Assembly: GCF_041380365.1 (NCBI RefSeq)
Contig: NZ_CP159981.1
Location: 372,001-436,000 of the forward strand
From: Buchananella sp. 14KM1171
GTDB lineage: Bacteria > Actinomycetota > Actinomycetes > Actinomycetales > Actinomycetaceae
DNA: 64,000 nt
Reading direction: 5' to 3'
Under the pieces are notes generated by a model. The model searched no databases, was not told where the DNA came from, and was given only the letters and a program-made list of their open reading frames with translations. The translations under genes were made by a program, and so were the position numbers. Positions 27,777 to 37,033 of this stretch are shown in pieces; the stretch's first letter is position 1; each line of letters opens with the position of its first letter.

Positions 27777-28562
27777 ATGAACCGCCACGAGCGACTCAAC
27801 AGGCTGCTTGACCTCATCGTAGAAAACGGTTCCGTCCGTATCGAAGAGATCATCGACAAGCTAGAGATCAGCGCCGCCACCGCGCGCCGCGACCTAGACA
27901 CCCTCTCCGCCCAACAGCTCATCACCCGCACGCGCGGAGGCGCCTCCGTAAACCCCACCAGCGCCGACCTCCCACTGCGCTACCGCGCCACCCGACTGGC
28001 CGACGAAAAGACCCGCATCGCCCAGGCCGCGGTCGCCATGATCCAGCCCGGCAGCGTCATCGCCCTCAACGGCGGCACCACCACCACCGAGGTCTGCCGC
28101 GAGATCGGCTCCCTGTCCGCCCGCAACCCCGAGTTCGAGCGCGACCCCGTCACCGTCGTCACCAACGCCATCAACATCGCCAACGAGCTCACCGTGCGCC
28201 AAAACGTTCGCGTGGTCGTCACCGGCGGCGTGGTGCGCGCCCGCTCCTACGAACTAGTGGGCCCCCTGGCCGAGCGCATCCTGCCCGCCATCAGCGCCGG
28301 CACCCTGTTCCTGGGCGTCAACGCCCTCCACCCCGAGCGCGGCGCGTTCGCCGACCACGACGGCGAGGCCACCGTCAACGCCGCCCTGGTCAAGGCCTCC
28401 GAGCGCGTGGTGGTGGTAGCCGACTCAACCAAGCTCGACCGCACCGACTTCACCCGCATCTGCAACACCGGTGACATCCACGACCTCATCACCGACTCCG
28501 GCGCCGACCCCGACGTGGTGCGCCGGCTCCGAGACGCCGGATTGCGCGTCACCCTGGCTTAA
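27777..28562 (+). CDS. DeoR-family transcriptional regulator
   Basis: A 261-residue regulator. The N-terminal winged helix reads RLNRLLDLIVENGSVRIEEI and then ISAATARRDLDTLSAQQLI, the DeoR signature. The C-terminal DeoR sensor domain, an isomerase-like fold, includes ALNGGTTTTEVCREI, TVVTNAINIANEL, VVVTGGVVR and VVVADSTKLDRTDF. The ATG at 27777 is chosen because AAAGGAG lies six bases upstream; an upstream GTG at 27753 lacks this. It probably controls the divergent SIS-ROK pair and the GH112 gene, responding to a phosphorylated sugar as in other DeoR proteins of amino-sugar pathways. Confidence 0.9.
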   Translation: MNRHERLNRLLDLIVENGSVRIEEIIDKLEISAATARRDLDTLSAQQLITRTRGGASVNPTSADLPLRYRATRLADEKTRIAQAAVAMIQPGSVIALNGGTTTTEVCREIGSLSARNPEFERDPVTVVTNAINIANELTVRQNVRVVVTGGVVRARSYELVGPLAERILPAISAGTLFLGVNALHPERGAFADHDGEATVNAALVKASERVVVVADSTKLDRTDFTRICNTGDIHDLITDSGADPDVVRRLRDAGLRVTLA

Positions 28563-28696
28563 ATCCCGCGCACTGTCCGGGCGGCCCAAACGCACGACGT
28601 CGGCCACCGGCCACAACCAACACACACAGGCAGGCGGCAACGTCGGCCACCACCAGACGGGGCAAAACCCCACACCACCAACAAAGAAGGAACCAC

Positions 28697-30868
28697 ATGG
28701 CCACCACCGGTCGCGTAACCCTCCCACTCCAGGTCGGCATCGACGCCGAACTGACTGAACTTGCCCGCAAGCTCGGTGCTGACGCCGTGCGTAACTCCGA
28801 CGGCACCGAGCTGCCGGAGATGGCCAAGGAGTTGGTGGACAAGGTTTACTCCACCTACTTCCCCGCCCGCGGTGACCAGGAGTTCGCCCTGGCCCACCCC
28901 GAGACGCTGGTCAACCAGTACCTCTGCTCGCCCCGCTCCACCGCCCCGGCAGAGGGCGACCTGGTTATCGACGTAATGGAGGGATACTTCCGCGACCAGT
29001 TCGCGCCCTTCACCGACTGCGACGTGGCCCGCTGGTGGCAGGTCATCGACCGCACCACTGACGAGGTAGTCGACCCGGAAAAGTGGTCCACCACCCCCGA
29101 GGGCGTTGTCACCATCAAGGACCCGCAGCCCTTCCACGTCTACACCGTTGGCTTCCTGGCCAACCAGCTCTGGGACTCCACCCAGATGTACAACTACATC
29201 ACCAACGACTGGCACCTTGAGCCGTGGCGCGTAAAGGAGCGCCCGTACGACGTGCGCAAGAACGGCGTGTGGGAGTACGCCCAGGGCGCCCTGAAGTCCT
29301 GGCTGGAGGAGCACCCCGAGGTTGACGTGGTGCGCTTCACCACGTTCTTCTACCACTTCACGCTGGTCTTCAACGACCTGGGCAAGGAGAAGTACGTCGA
29401 CTGGTTCGGCTACTCCGCCTCCGTCTCCATCGAGGCCATGGAGGCCTTCGAGCAGGAGATGGGCTACGCGCTAGTAGCGGAGGACTTCATCGACGAGGGC
29501 TTCTACAACAACGCCTTCCGCTCCCCCACCCCGCAGTACCTGGACTGGATCGACTTCCAGGCCCGCTTCGTTGCGGAGAAGACCAAGGGACTGGTGGACA
29601 TCGCCCACGAGGCCGGCCGCGAGGCCATGATGTTCCTGGGCGACAACTGGATGGGCACCGAGCCCTACGGCCCGTACTTCGAGGAAATCGGCATGGACGC
29701 CGTGGTGGGCTCCGTAGGCTCCGGCGCGACCTGCCGCATGATCAGCGACATCCCGGGCGTGAAGTACACCGAGGGCCGCTTCCTGCCCTACTTCTTCCCG
29801 GACGTCTTCAACGACGACGGCGACCCGATCGGTGAGGCCAACGAGTCCTGGCTGCAGGCCCGCCGCGCGATCGTCCGGTTCCCCCTGGACCGCATGGGTT
29901 ACGGCGGCTACCCGGCCCTGGCCCTGAAGTACCCGGCCTTCGTAGAGCGCATCGCCGAGATCTGCGACGAGTTCCGCTCGATTCACGAGCAGGGCGGCGG
30001 CCAGCACCCGGAGAACTCCCCCATCCGCGTGGCTATCGTGAACGCGTGGGGCAAGCTGCGCACCTGGCAGACCTTCATGGTGGCCCACGCCCTGTGGTAC
30101 AAGCAGATCTACACCTACCTGGGCATCATCGAGTCCCTCTCCGGTCTGCCGTTCGAGATCCAGTGGCTCTCCTTCGACGACGTTCGCGCCGGCGCCCTGG
30201 AGAACGTGGACGTGCTGATCAACGCCGGTGTGGCAGGCACCGCCTTCTCTGGTGGGGCTGAATGGCTGGACCCGGAGCTGACTTCTGCTGTGCGTGCCTT
30301 TGTCGCCAACGGCGGTGGCTTCATCGGCGTAGGCGAGCCGGCTGCAGTGGAGCACGGTGGCGCCTTCATCCAGCTCTCCGACGTGCTCGGAGTGGACCGC
30401 GAGCGTTCCCAGTCGCTCTCCCACGACCGCTACCCGACGATCGTGGAGGGCCACCCGCTCGTTGCAGACCTGTCCGGCTCGTTCGATGTGGGCGAGTCCG
30501 GTGGCGACGTGGTGACGCTGCACCCCGACGTCAAGGTTGTTGCCTTCGAGAAGGGCTCGGTTCGCGCCTCTATCAACGAGTACGGCAAGGGCGTTGGTAT
30601 CTACCTGGGTGGCCTGCCCTACTCCTTCGAGAACGCCCGCCTGCTGCACCGCGCCATCTACCTGGCTGCGGGACGGGGCGAGGAGCTGGAGAACGGCGCT
30701 GCCTGGATCACCAGCGATGTTCGCACCGAGGTGGCTTACTACCCGAACACCAACCGCATCATGGTGCTCAACAACTCCAAGGAGGCTGTGACCACCACGG
30801 TGCGCGGTCTGGGCCGCACCTGGGAGGTAGACCTGCTTCCCATGGGCTACAAGTGGATGGACATCTGA
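28697..30868 (+). CDS. gnpA: 1,3-beta-galactosyl-N-acetylhexosamine phosphorylase (GH112)
   Basis: GH112 enzymes split galacto-N-biose (mucin core 1) and lacto-N-biose (milk oligosaccharides) with phosphate, giving galactose-1-phosphate and GalNAc or GlcNAc. At 723 residues the length is right for the family. FFYHFTLVFNDLGKEKYVDW lies near 215-235, and MFLGDNWMGTEPYG near 313-326 contains the Asp expected to be the general acid, as in the Bifidobacterium enzyme. The C-terminal half has the GATase-like and beta domains (GGGFIGVGEPAAVEHGG; NRIMVLNNSKE). There is no signal peptide, so the disaccharide must be imported; no transporter lies in the window. AAGAAGGA precedes the ATG. It could equally be named lnpA. 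Confidence 0.95.
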   Translation: MATTGRVTLPLQVGIDAELTELARKLGADAVRNSDGTELPEMAKELVDKVYSTYFPARGDQEFALAHPETLVNQYLCSPRSTAPAEGDLVIDVMEGYFRDQFAPFTDCDVARWWQVIDRTTDEVVDPEKWSTTPEGVVTIKDPQPFHVYTVGFLANQLWDSTQMYNYITNDWHLEPWRVKERPYDVRKNGVWEYAQGALKSWLEEHPEVDVVRFTTFFYHFTLVFNDLGKEKYVDWFGYSASVSIEAMEAFEQEMGYALVAEDFIDEGFYNNAFRSPTPQYLDWIDFQARFVAEKTKGLVDIAHEAGREAMMFLGDNWMGTEPYGPYFEEIGMDAVVGSVGSGATCRMISDIPGVKYTEGRFLPYFFPDVFNDDGDPIGEANESWLQARRAIVRFPLDRMGYGGYPALALKYPAFVERIAEICDEFRSIHEQGGGQHPENSPIRVAIVNAWGKLRTWQTFMVAHALWYKQIYTYLGIIESLSGLPFEIQWLSFDDVRAGALENVDVLINAGVAGTAFSGGAEWLDPELTSAVRAFVANGGGFIGVGEPAAVEHGGAFIQLSDVLGVDRERSQSLSHDRYPTIVEGHPLVADLSGSFDVGESGGDVVTLHPDVKVVAFEKGSVRASINEYGKGVGIYLGGLPYSFENARLLHRAIYLAAGRGEELENGAAWITSDVRTEVAYYPNTNRIMVLNNSKEAVTTTVRGLGRTWEVDLLPMGYKWMDI

Positions 30869-30894
30869 TCCTGAGCCGCTAGGGCTCGCTGACT

Positions 30895-30924
30895 GGGGCC
30901 GGGGCGTTTCAACGCCCCGGCCCC
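30895..30924 (+). terminator. Terminator between gnpA and proA
   Basis: GGGGCCGGGGCGTT and its exact complement with almost no loop, 27 bases past the gnpA stop. Being symmetric, it may also serve the convergent proA. Confidence 0.75.
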
Positions 30925-30973
30925 ACACCGGTTTTCGCACCGGCCCGCCCCTACCGGCGGCACCGGGGACGGG

Positions 30974-32341
30974 TCAGGCCCGCACGTGCCCGTCTCCCTC
31001 GATGATCCACGTGGTGGTGGTCAGCTCCGCCAGGCCCATCGGGCCGCGCGCGTGCAGCTTCTGGGTGGAAATGCCTATCTCCGCGCCCAGCCCCAACTGA
31101 CCACCGTCAGTGAAGCGGGTGGAGGCGTTGACGGCGATGGCGGCAGCGTCCACCTCCGTGGTGAAGCGCCTTGCTGCCTCGATGCTTGCCGTGACGATTG
31201 CCTCGGTGTGCCCGGAGGAGTATGCACGTACGTGCTCTAGCGCCTGGTCCAGGCTGTCCACAACCCGCACCGCCACCTCATAGGCTAGGTACTCGGTCTG
31301 CCAGTCCTCCTCGGTAGCCGGTAGCACTTCGATTCCGTTCGCGTGCTCACTGGCTAGGCTCACGGTCTTGGGGCAGCCGTGTAGGACCACGTTGGCTCCT
31401 GCCAGGTCACGCAGCAGTCCCGGCAGGAACTGGTCAGCCACTGCGGAGTGCACCAGCAGCGTCTCTGCCGCATTGCACACCCCCACCCGGTGCGTCTTGG
31501 CGTTCATACAGATCGCGTGCGCCTTGCCCAGATCCGCGGACTCGTCCACGTAGACGTGGCAGTTTCCCACCCCGGTCTCGATGGCAGGCACGGTGGACTC
31601 TCGCACTACTGCCTGAATTAGGCCAGCTCCGCCTCGCGGGATCAGCACATCCACCAGGCCACGGGCCTGCATCAACGCCCTAGCTCCCTCTCGTCCCCAG
31701 GGGTCGACGGTGGCAACCAGGTCCGCGCTGAATCCGGCGTTCGTCAGCCCCTGCTTGATGGCTGCAATCAGAGCCTTGTTTGAGTTTTCCGCCGCCGAGC
31801 CCCCACGCAGAAGCACCGCGTTACCGCTCTTAAGCGCTAGCACTGCGGCGTCTACGGTCACGTTTGGGCGTGCCTCGTAGATCATCCCCACCACTCCCAT
31901 GGGGACGCGGGTCTGGCGTACCCGCAGCCCGTTTGGCAGGCTCTGCCCACGCACTACCTCGCCCACGGGGTCGGGCAGCGCAACTACGTCGCTGATCGAT
32001 TCCGCGATCGCTTCGAGCCTCTCCCGGGTGAGCAGCAGCCGATCTTGCAGGCCCGGCGCCATCCCGTTCGCCTTTGCTACCTCCAGGTCGCGCGCGTTGC
32101 CTGCCAGGATCGCCTCGGACTGCTCTAACAGGGCGTAGGCGATCGCGTTTAGGGCGTTGTTCTTGGCCGACGTCGTCGCCGTGGCCAGTTTGCGCGCAGC
32201 TACGCGCGCCGACCTGGCTAGGGCGTGCACCCCTTCCACGGCGGGCAAGTCCACGCCTGTCCTGACGTCGGCAGCAGGGCCGGGCGCAGCGGCGGCAGCG
32301 TCGTCCATCTGGGACTCAACTTTGGCAGGTTGGGTGATCAT
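30974..32341 (-). CDS. proA: Glutamate-5-semialdehyde dehydrogenase (gamma-glutamyl phosphate reductase)
   Basis: ProA reduces gamma-glutamyl phosphate to glutamate semialdehyde, the second step of proline synthesis. Seen: [18 protein letters not shown] near 150, [19 protein letters not shown] near 170, [14 protein letters not shown] near 235, the catalytic Cys in [16 protein letters not shown] near 283, and a [20 protein letters not shown]-terminus. The 455 residues include an N-terminal extension of ~38 residues with [14 protein letters not shown], encoded over a copy of the dispersed motif. proB lies 5.4 kb away rather than adjacent. AAGGAG precedes the ATG by eight bases. Confidence 0.95.
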   Translation of the reverse strand: MITQPAKVESQMDDAAAAAPGPAADVRTGVDLPAVEGVHALARSARVAARKLATATTSAKNNALNAIAYALLEQSEAILAGNARDLEVAKANGMAPGLQDRLLLTRERLEAIAESISDVVALPDPVGEVVRGQSLPNGLRVRQTRVPMGVVGMIYEARPNVTVDAAVLALKSGNAVLLRGGSAAENSNKALIAAIKQGLTNAGFSADLVATVDPWGREGARALMQARGLVDVLIPRGGAGLIQAVVRESTVPAIETGVGNCHVYVDESADLGKAHAICMNAKTHRVGVCNAAETLLVHSAVADQFLPGLLRDLAGANVVLHGCPKTVSLASEHANGIEVLPATEEDWQTEYLAYEVAVRVVDSLDQALEHVRAYSSGHTEAIVTASIEAARRFTTEVDAAAIAVNASTRFTDGGQLGLGAEIGISTQKLHARGPMGLAELTTTTWIIEGDGHVRA

Positions 32342-32490
32342 GCGGCGCGCTCCTTCGGGGATAGTCCTGGCGCAATGCTAAGCGGCAAAGAGCGGGCGCC
32401 GGCAGTAGCGCCCGGCTTATGAGCGCTCAGCTTTCCTGCCCAGTGCCACCCCACTCAGCGTGGCCCACGCTTGCCGCAGGAACCAAAAGG

Positions 32491-32530
32491 GTGGTGCCCC
32501 GGTCGGCCTAACAGCCGCCCGGGGCACCAC
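32491..32530 (-). terminator. Terminator of the Ltp-repeat gene
   Basis: GTGGTGCCCCGG and its complement around a loop of 16 bases, followed on the minus strand by CCTTTTGG. It lies 14 bases past the stop at 32544. Confidence 0.8.
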
Positions 32531-32543
32531 TAAAGCGCGCTTT

Positions 32544-33710
32544 CTACTTCAGGTTGTCGATCGCGTACTGTGCCTCTTCTTCCGTGAACTGCGCTCCGTA
32601 CTCTGAGGTGAGAGCGTCCTTGAGCTCCTCAGGAGTCAGGTCACGTATCTTCAGCATCTGCCTGGCCGTCTCCAAGGCATTCTCCTTGTAGTCGGTCTTC
32701 AGGTTGTCGATCGCGTACTGCGCCTCTTCCTGCGTGAACTGCTCGCCGGACTCGGAAGTGAGCTGGTGGAGCATACGCTTCTTGGACATGGGAGAGGTCT
32801 TGAGGTAGCTCTCCGCCTTCTTCAGGGCGTTCTCCTTGTAGTCCGCCTTCAGGTTAGCCATGGCGTAGTCGGCCTCATCTTGGGTGAACTTGCCACCATA
32901 TTCAGAGGTCAGCTGGCTAGCGATACCTGCCTTGGACAGGTGGGAGAACTCGCTGTAAGCCTCTGCGCTCTTCAGCGCGTTCTCCTTGAAGTCAGCCTTG
33001 ATGTTGTCCACCGCGTACTGGGCGTCCTCTGGGCTAAAGCGCTCGGTGGAGAACTCGGAGGTGAGCAGCTCGTAAATGCCCTGCTTAGACATGTGCATGT
33101 TGTCCGAGTAAGACTGCGCCTTCTCCAGCGCGGCCGCGCGGCTCCCCGTAGCAGCGTCCGCAGCGGAGGACTCCGTTGCCTGCGGCGTTGACTCCTCCAT
33201 GGTGGGGGTGGCGGTCTCAGAGGGAGACTCGCTGGCCGACACGCTAGGGGCCGGAGCGGGGGCGGCGGACTTCTTCTCGCCACCAAACACTCCCAGCCCG
33301 AACAACAGGCCCAGCACTACACCAATGACAGCTGCAACAACTACCAGCCAGAACCACCACTGTTGAGTCAGCTTCTTGGGCTGAGGGGGAACCGGACCAC
33401 CCGGAGCGAACCCAGCGGGAGCCTGGCCCGGGTAGGGCTGAGCTGCCCCCTGGCCTGCGTAACCGGGCACAGCTCCCTGACCGTAAGGAGGCACCCCTCC
33501 TTGCCCTGGCGCTGCATACTGAACGAAAGCGGTAGCGCCTACCTGACCGTCCGGCATGTGGCTTCCTGCCGGTGCGCTCGCTGCAGGCACGCCTGCCGCA
33601 GGAAACACCTGCGTGGCCTCGGCTCCGCTTGGCACGCCGCCAGGTCCGGTCTGTCCCATCGGACCGGTGGGATCTGTTGGGCCGGTGGGAGGATAGTTGG
33701 GAGTTGTCAC
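32544..33710 (-). CDS. Membrane-anchored protein with four Ltp-type repeats
   Basis: A 388-residue protein with a Pro/Gly-rich cytoplasmic N-terminus (~1-115), one transmembrane helix (WWFWLVVVAAVIGVVLGLLF), a Ser/Thr/Glu linker, then four copies of a ~47-residue unit with consensus (M/L)S/T-K...LTSE-.G..FT.EEAQYAIDNLK.DYKENAL, ending exactly at the last unit. This matches the Ltp domain (PF07553), known from the Streptococcus thermophilus prophage TP-J34 lipoprotein that blocks phage DNA injection, and from many Gram-positive surface proteins. Here the anchor is a helix, not a lipobox. GTG start with GAAGG upstream. A role in phage exclusion or surface interaction is inference. Confidence 0.8.
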   Translation of the reverse strand: MTTPNYPPTGPTDPTGPMGQTGPGGVPSGAEATQVFPAAGVPAASAPAGSHMPDGQVGATAFVQYAAPGQGGVPPYGQGAVPGYAGQGAAQPYPGQAPAGFAPGGPVPPQPKKLTQQWWFWLVVVAAVIGVVLGLLFGLGVFGGEKKSAAPAPAPSVSASESPSETATPTMEESTPQATESSAADAATGSRAAALEKAQSYSDNMHMSKQGIYELLTSEFSTERFSPEDAQYAVDNIKADFKENALKSAEAYSEFSHLSKAGIASQLTSEYGGKFTQDEADYAMANLKADYKENALKKAESYLKTSPMSKKRMLHQLTSESGEQFTQEEAQYAIDNLKTDYKENALETARQMLKIRDLTPEELKDALTSEYGAQFTEEEAQYAIDNLK

Positions 33711-34113
33711 TAGAAACCTTCTTCAATTTGCTGGTGAGACGAATCAGCATCTGCCGGCCTCACCCTAAGCGGTTTGAGCCCGAATCTGATTCCGATTCTC
33801 AACAGAATGTAGACGCCGGCACCCACATTTGAAAAGTACTTCCACGCGGCTGTGGGCCTGATTGTGAAGGATCCGGCGGCCCCGCGCCTTGGTCTGCGAA
33901 GCCTGATCTTTCAGTAGGCAGCCCAAGGCGAGGGAACGCTGTGTAGCTCATCAGCCCGTGTCTTCCTGCCACCACCTGTTGCCAGTCGGTTGCGGGGAAG
34001 ATAGCGGCAGGGGCGTGTGCCCTTCCGGACACTGCGGCCCAGTTGAACACACGCCCCTCTAGAACAGCACAGATGGCGCCCTGCCGGCGGCTCTGGCTGT
34101 GCCTACTTAGGCG
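33711..34113. other. Intergenic region between the Ltp and adhesin genes
   Basis: About 400 bases without a gene. It holds the presumed promoter of the Ltp gene near its right-hand start and the hairpin at 34009-34058. I see no other repeat or RNA. Confidence 0.4.
34009..34058 (-). terminator. Candidate terminator of the adhesin gene
   Basis: AGGGGCGTGTG and its perfect complement CACACGCCCCT, separated by 28 bases, lie about 55 bases past the adhesin stop on the minus strand. The large loop makes this weaker than the other terminators in the window. Confidence 0.4.
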
Positions 34114-36642
34114 TCAGCCGATGTACTTGCGAATCTGTTGCAGCACGGCGGCGCTGACGGACTTCACGCCTCCAGTCACAAAGACGCGACGGTAGCCGCC
34201 CGCCCGGAAGTGTGCATCCAGGCTGCTGGGCACTGTTCCAGCCTTGCTTAGCAACAGCACTCCCCCGAACCGGGCAGCCAGCGCCCCACCAGAGAGCGCG
34301 TCAGCAAATCCGTCCCCGTTTGCCACCACTGCGGTAAGGGCACCGGGCACAAACCGCTTGGCAGCCTTAACGGACGTCTCCACACGGTCGGCGCCAACAA
34401 CCGCCTCAGCTCCCATGGCACCGGAAGCCACAGCCGCCTTGCCGCCCAGCGCAAACAGTTGGACTCCCAGGGACTTAGCGCGCGTTTTGCTCACCCCAGG
34501 CATCATCGCTCCCCGCGTCAGCAGGATCACGCCACTCTTTGCAGCGGCAGCCGGTCCGGCAGCCAAGGCATCAGCGAATTGAGTGCCGTCAACGAAGAAC
34601 ACAGCTCCCACCTCGGTACCGGCAGACCGGTAAACCGACTGGGTGCGAACAGAAAGCTCAACGGCGGTGGCAAACCTGTCAGCGCCGGCAATGCGCTCGA
34701 CCTCGAAGCCGAGGGAACGTACCTGGCTTTCCACGCTGCGACCCACGGCAGTGGGACCGCCCACCACAATCACTCGCTTAGCTCCGTTCGCGCGCGCAGA
34801 TCGCAGCGCGGCGGTGGTGTCGATGTCCAGGCTCCCGGCAGGGGTTAAGAGGACGGCCGCATTCAAAGCTGCCGCCAACGGTGTTGCCGCCAACGCATCA
34901 GCCGGATTGGCACCGGAGGCGAGCACCACCGTGTCTCCCCACTTCGCAGCGTCGAAAACTGCTCGCGACGTCCCATAGCGAGAGCTGCCAGCCAGCCGCT
35001 CCACGCCCGGCTGGACGGAGGCCGACGCGGAGGCGGAGGCGGAAGCGGAGGCGGAGGCCGAAGCGGAGGCGGAGGCGGAAGCGGAGGCGGAGGCCGACGC
35101 CGACTGGCTAGCAGACGCAGAAGCAGACGCAGAGGCAGACGCAGACTGGCTAGCCGACGCAGAGGCCGAGGCCGACGCCGACTGGCTAGCCGACGCAGAA
35201 GCGGACGCCGAGGCCGACGCCGACTGGCTAGCCGATGCGGAAGCGGAGGCCGACGCCGACTGGCTTGCCGACGCGGAAGCGGACGCCGAAGCCGAAGCCG
35301 ACGCAGAAGCCGACTGGCTAGCAGACGCGGAAGCCGACGCCGACGCCGACTGGCTAGCAGACGCGGAGGCGGAGGCCGACGCCGACTGGCTAGCAGAGGC
35401 GGAAGCCGACGCCGACGCCGACGGCGCTGGGTTGTCTAGGGGACGGAAGTTGATCGCACCCTTGTCGCCGGCGTCATTGCGGAGCAGACGAGTCTTGGAC
35501 CACAGCTCATCGTCTCCGACCTTGTACCGGTTCTCGCCGTCCCGGTAGAAGGCGGCAAGCTGCGCAGGGCTGGGAGCAGGCATGTCGATGTTGATCGTTC
35601 CGCCGCTCTCCAGCACGCGCATACCGGTGCCGTTGGATTCTTGGCGAATGCGCGACATGTTCACTTCTCCCCCGTCCCGGACAAGGATGGAGGTGAAGGT
35701 GAAGTCTTGCCGGATTGAGCCGGTGCCAGCCTGGTGCAACTGGACGTTTCTGAGGTTGAGCACGCCTTGGCGGAATACCTCGGCGTTCATGCCACCACCC
35801 CGGTGTCCCAACCATGAATCGGAAATGTTAAGCACCGCTGGTGTTGATGACTTACCCACACGCACTGCGGGCTCATCGAGGCCACTACCGCGCACGTAGG
35901 CGTTGCTTACCGAAACGGTTCCGCCCCGAATATCCATTGCAAGGTTGTCTCCAACAACCATTCCACCGGTGATTTCTGCTTGGCCGGCGGTCTGCGTGAG
36001 CGGCGTGCCGTAAAGGGAGTTATCGCGGTGGCTTTCCTTTCCCCCGTAGGTCATGCCTGCGAAGGAGTAGAGGCTCCCGCCTGTCATCGTGAAGCGGGCC
36101 TCTTCCACCATGTTGAACACCGAGGCGCCGTCGTCGTGGTTGCGGCACTCGATGGTGCCGCCTTCCAAAGCGAGCTGACCGTAGTTCTGGATGCCCTTGG
36201 AGGAGATTGTGGCCTGCTGGCCCAGGGTGCTGGTTCGCACGGTCAAGTTGCCGCGGTTGATGAAACCCCACTTCAAACGCCACCCGTCCTTTGCGGCAGT
36301 GAGGGTTTTGTTGTTGAGGTCTAGGGTGACCGTCGTCCCTGCCGGGATTTCCACAGTCTCGGTGAGGGTAAAGCTGGCCGTGAGGCGAATGTAGCCGCCA
36401 TTTGCTATAGCCGCCAATAGCTGGTCGTAGTCCTTGACGTCAACTGCGTCAGTTGGAGCTGGCGCCGGGGGCGGGGTGGTCGGGAAGGACGTGGGTTCGG
36501 CAGCTGGCTGGACCAGGCCGAAGGCGGAGTTGTGTAGGTCCGCAGTAACGGAGGCACCCGCCGGGGCCGCGAGCGCGGCCGAGGCAACGCTGACGATAAG
36601 CCCAAAGGCGGCCGCCGCGCTGAGGTAGCGCTTTAGCTTCAC
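34114..36642 (-). CDS. Secreted cell-wall-binding protein with beta-helix-like region and Ser-Ala stalk
   Basis: An 842-residue exported protein. A signal peptide (KRYLSAAAAFGLIVSVASAA...AGA) is followed by a Pro-rich spacer. Residues ~68-400 repeat short beta-strand turns (LTVRTSTLG, LALEGGTIEC, FTMTGGSLYS, AEITGGMVVG, LNISDSWLG), typical of a right-handed parallel beta-helix as in pectate-lyase-like adhesins. Residues ~408-545 are a SASASASQ stalk. The C-terminal ~295 residues hold three cell-wall-binding-repeat-2 units (PF04122; VERLAGSSRYGTS, VERIAGADRFATA, EAVVGADRVETS), which anchor proteins non-covalently to wall polymers. GTG start. Likely surface adhesin or enzyme; no catalytic residues identified. 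Confidence 0.85.
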   Translation of the reverse strand: MKLKRYLSAAAAFGLIVSVASAALAAPAGASVTADLHNSAFGLVQPAAEPTSFPTTPPPAPAPTDAVDVKDYDQLLAAIANGGYIRLTASFTLTETVEIPAGTTVTLDLNNKTLTAAKDGWRLKWGFINRGNLTVRTSTLGQQATISSKGIQNYGQLALEGGTIECRNHDDGASVFNMVEEARFTMTGGSLYSFAGMTYGGKESHRDNSLYGTPLTQTAGQAEITGGMVVGDNLAMDIRGGTVSVSNAYVRGSGLDEPAVRVGKSSTPAVLNISDSWLGHRGGGMNAEVFRQGVLNLRNVQLHQAGTGSIRQDFTFTSILVRDGGEVNMSRIRQESNGTGMRVLESGGTINIDMPAPSPAQLAAFYRDGENRYKVGDDELWSKTRLLRNDAGDKGAINFRPLDNPAPSASASASASASQSASASASASASQSASASASASASQSASASASASASASASASQSASASASASASQSASASASASASASQSASASASASASQSASASASASASASQSASASASASASASASASASASASASASASVQPGVERLAGSSRYGTSRAVFDAAKWGDTVVLASGANPADALAATPLAAALNAAVLLTPAGSLDIDTTAALRSARANGAKRVIVVGGPTAVGRSVESQVRSLGFEVERIAGADRFATAVELSVRTQSVYRSAGTEVGAVFFVDGTQFADALAAGPAAAAKSGVILLTRGAMMPGVSKTRAKSLGVQLFALGGKAAVASGAMGAEAVVGADRVETSVKAAKRFVPGALTAVVANGDGFADALSGGALAARFGGVLLLSKAGTVPSSLDAHFRAGGYRRVFVTGGVKSVSAAVLQQIRKYIG

Positions 36643-37033
36643 TTTCAGTTCCGTTCGGTAAGCGATATTTCTTGGCTTGAAGGGCAGCTAACCGATGTAA
36701 TTCGGAAACCAGTTGGGCAAGAGGCAGCCAGGCTCAACCTCGTGGAATCACTCGATCCTCAACCGCTTCGACCACGAGATTTTAGTAAGCAGAGCCCAAT
36801 AAGCGGCCCCTATACCGTATGAGTTAGCGCATACCCGGTTCGGTAGGGTTCGCCGGTGGCACTCAGCTTGGATGCGGTCTGCGGGGTCCGTTGGGGGACC
36901 GCTCCTGCTCAGCTTGACCACGCTGCCACCGAAGCACACTTGCTAACTCGCGTGGCCTTACCCCAATCAGTCGGCCATTTGCGGCCGACGTCGCTCCCCT
37001 CCGCGCAGATTTGCGGACCGCAGTTCGATTTGG
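36643..37033. other. Intergenic region upstream of the adhesin gene
   Basis: Nearly 400 bases without a gene. Next to the adhesin start the DNA is AT-richer and probably carries its promoter. A nested hairpin occupies 36855-36930: outer GGTGGCA/TGCCACC, inner GCGGTC/GACCGC. Its function is unknown. Confidence 0.4.

Noticed and set aside
34990-35420. Periodic DNA in the adhesin gene as an independent repeat array
   Set aside because: It is in frame and explained by the Ser-Ala stalk of the protein.
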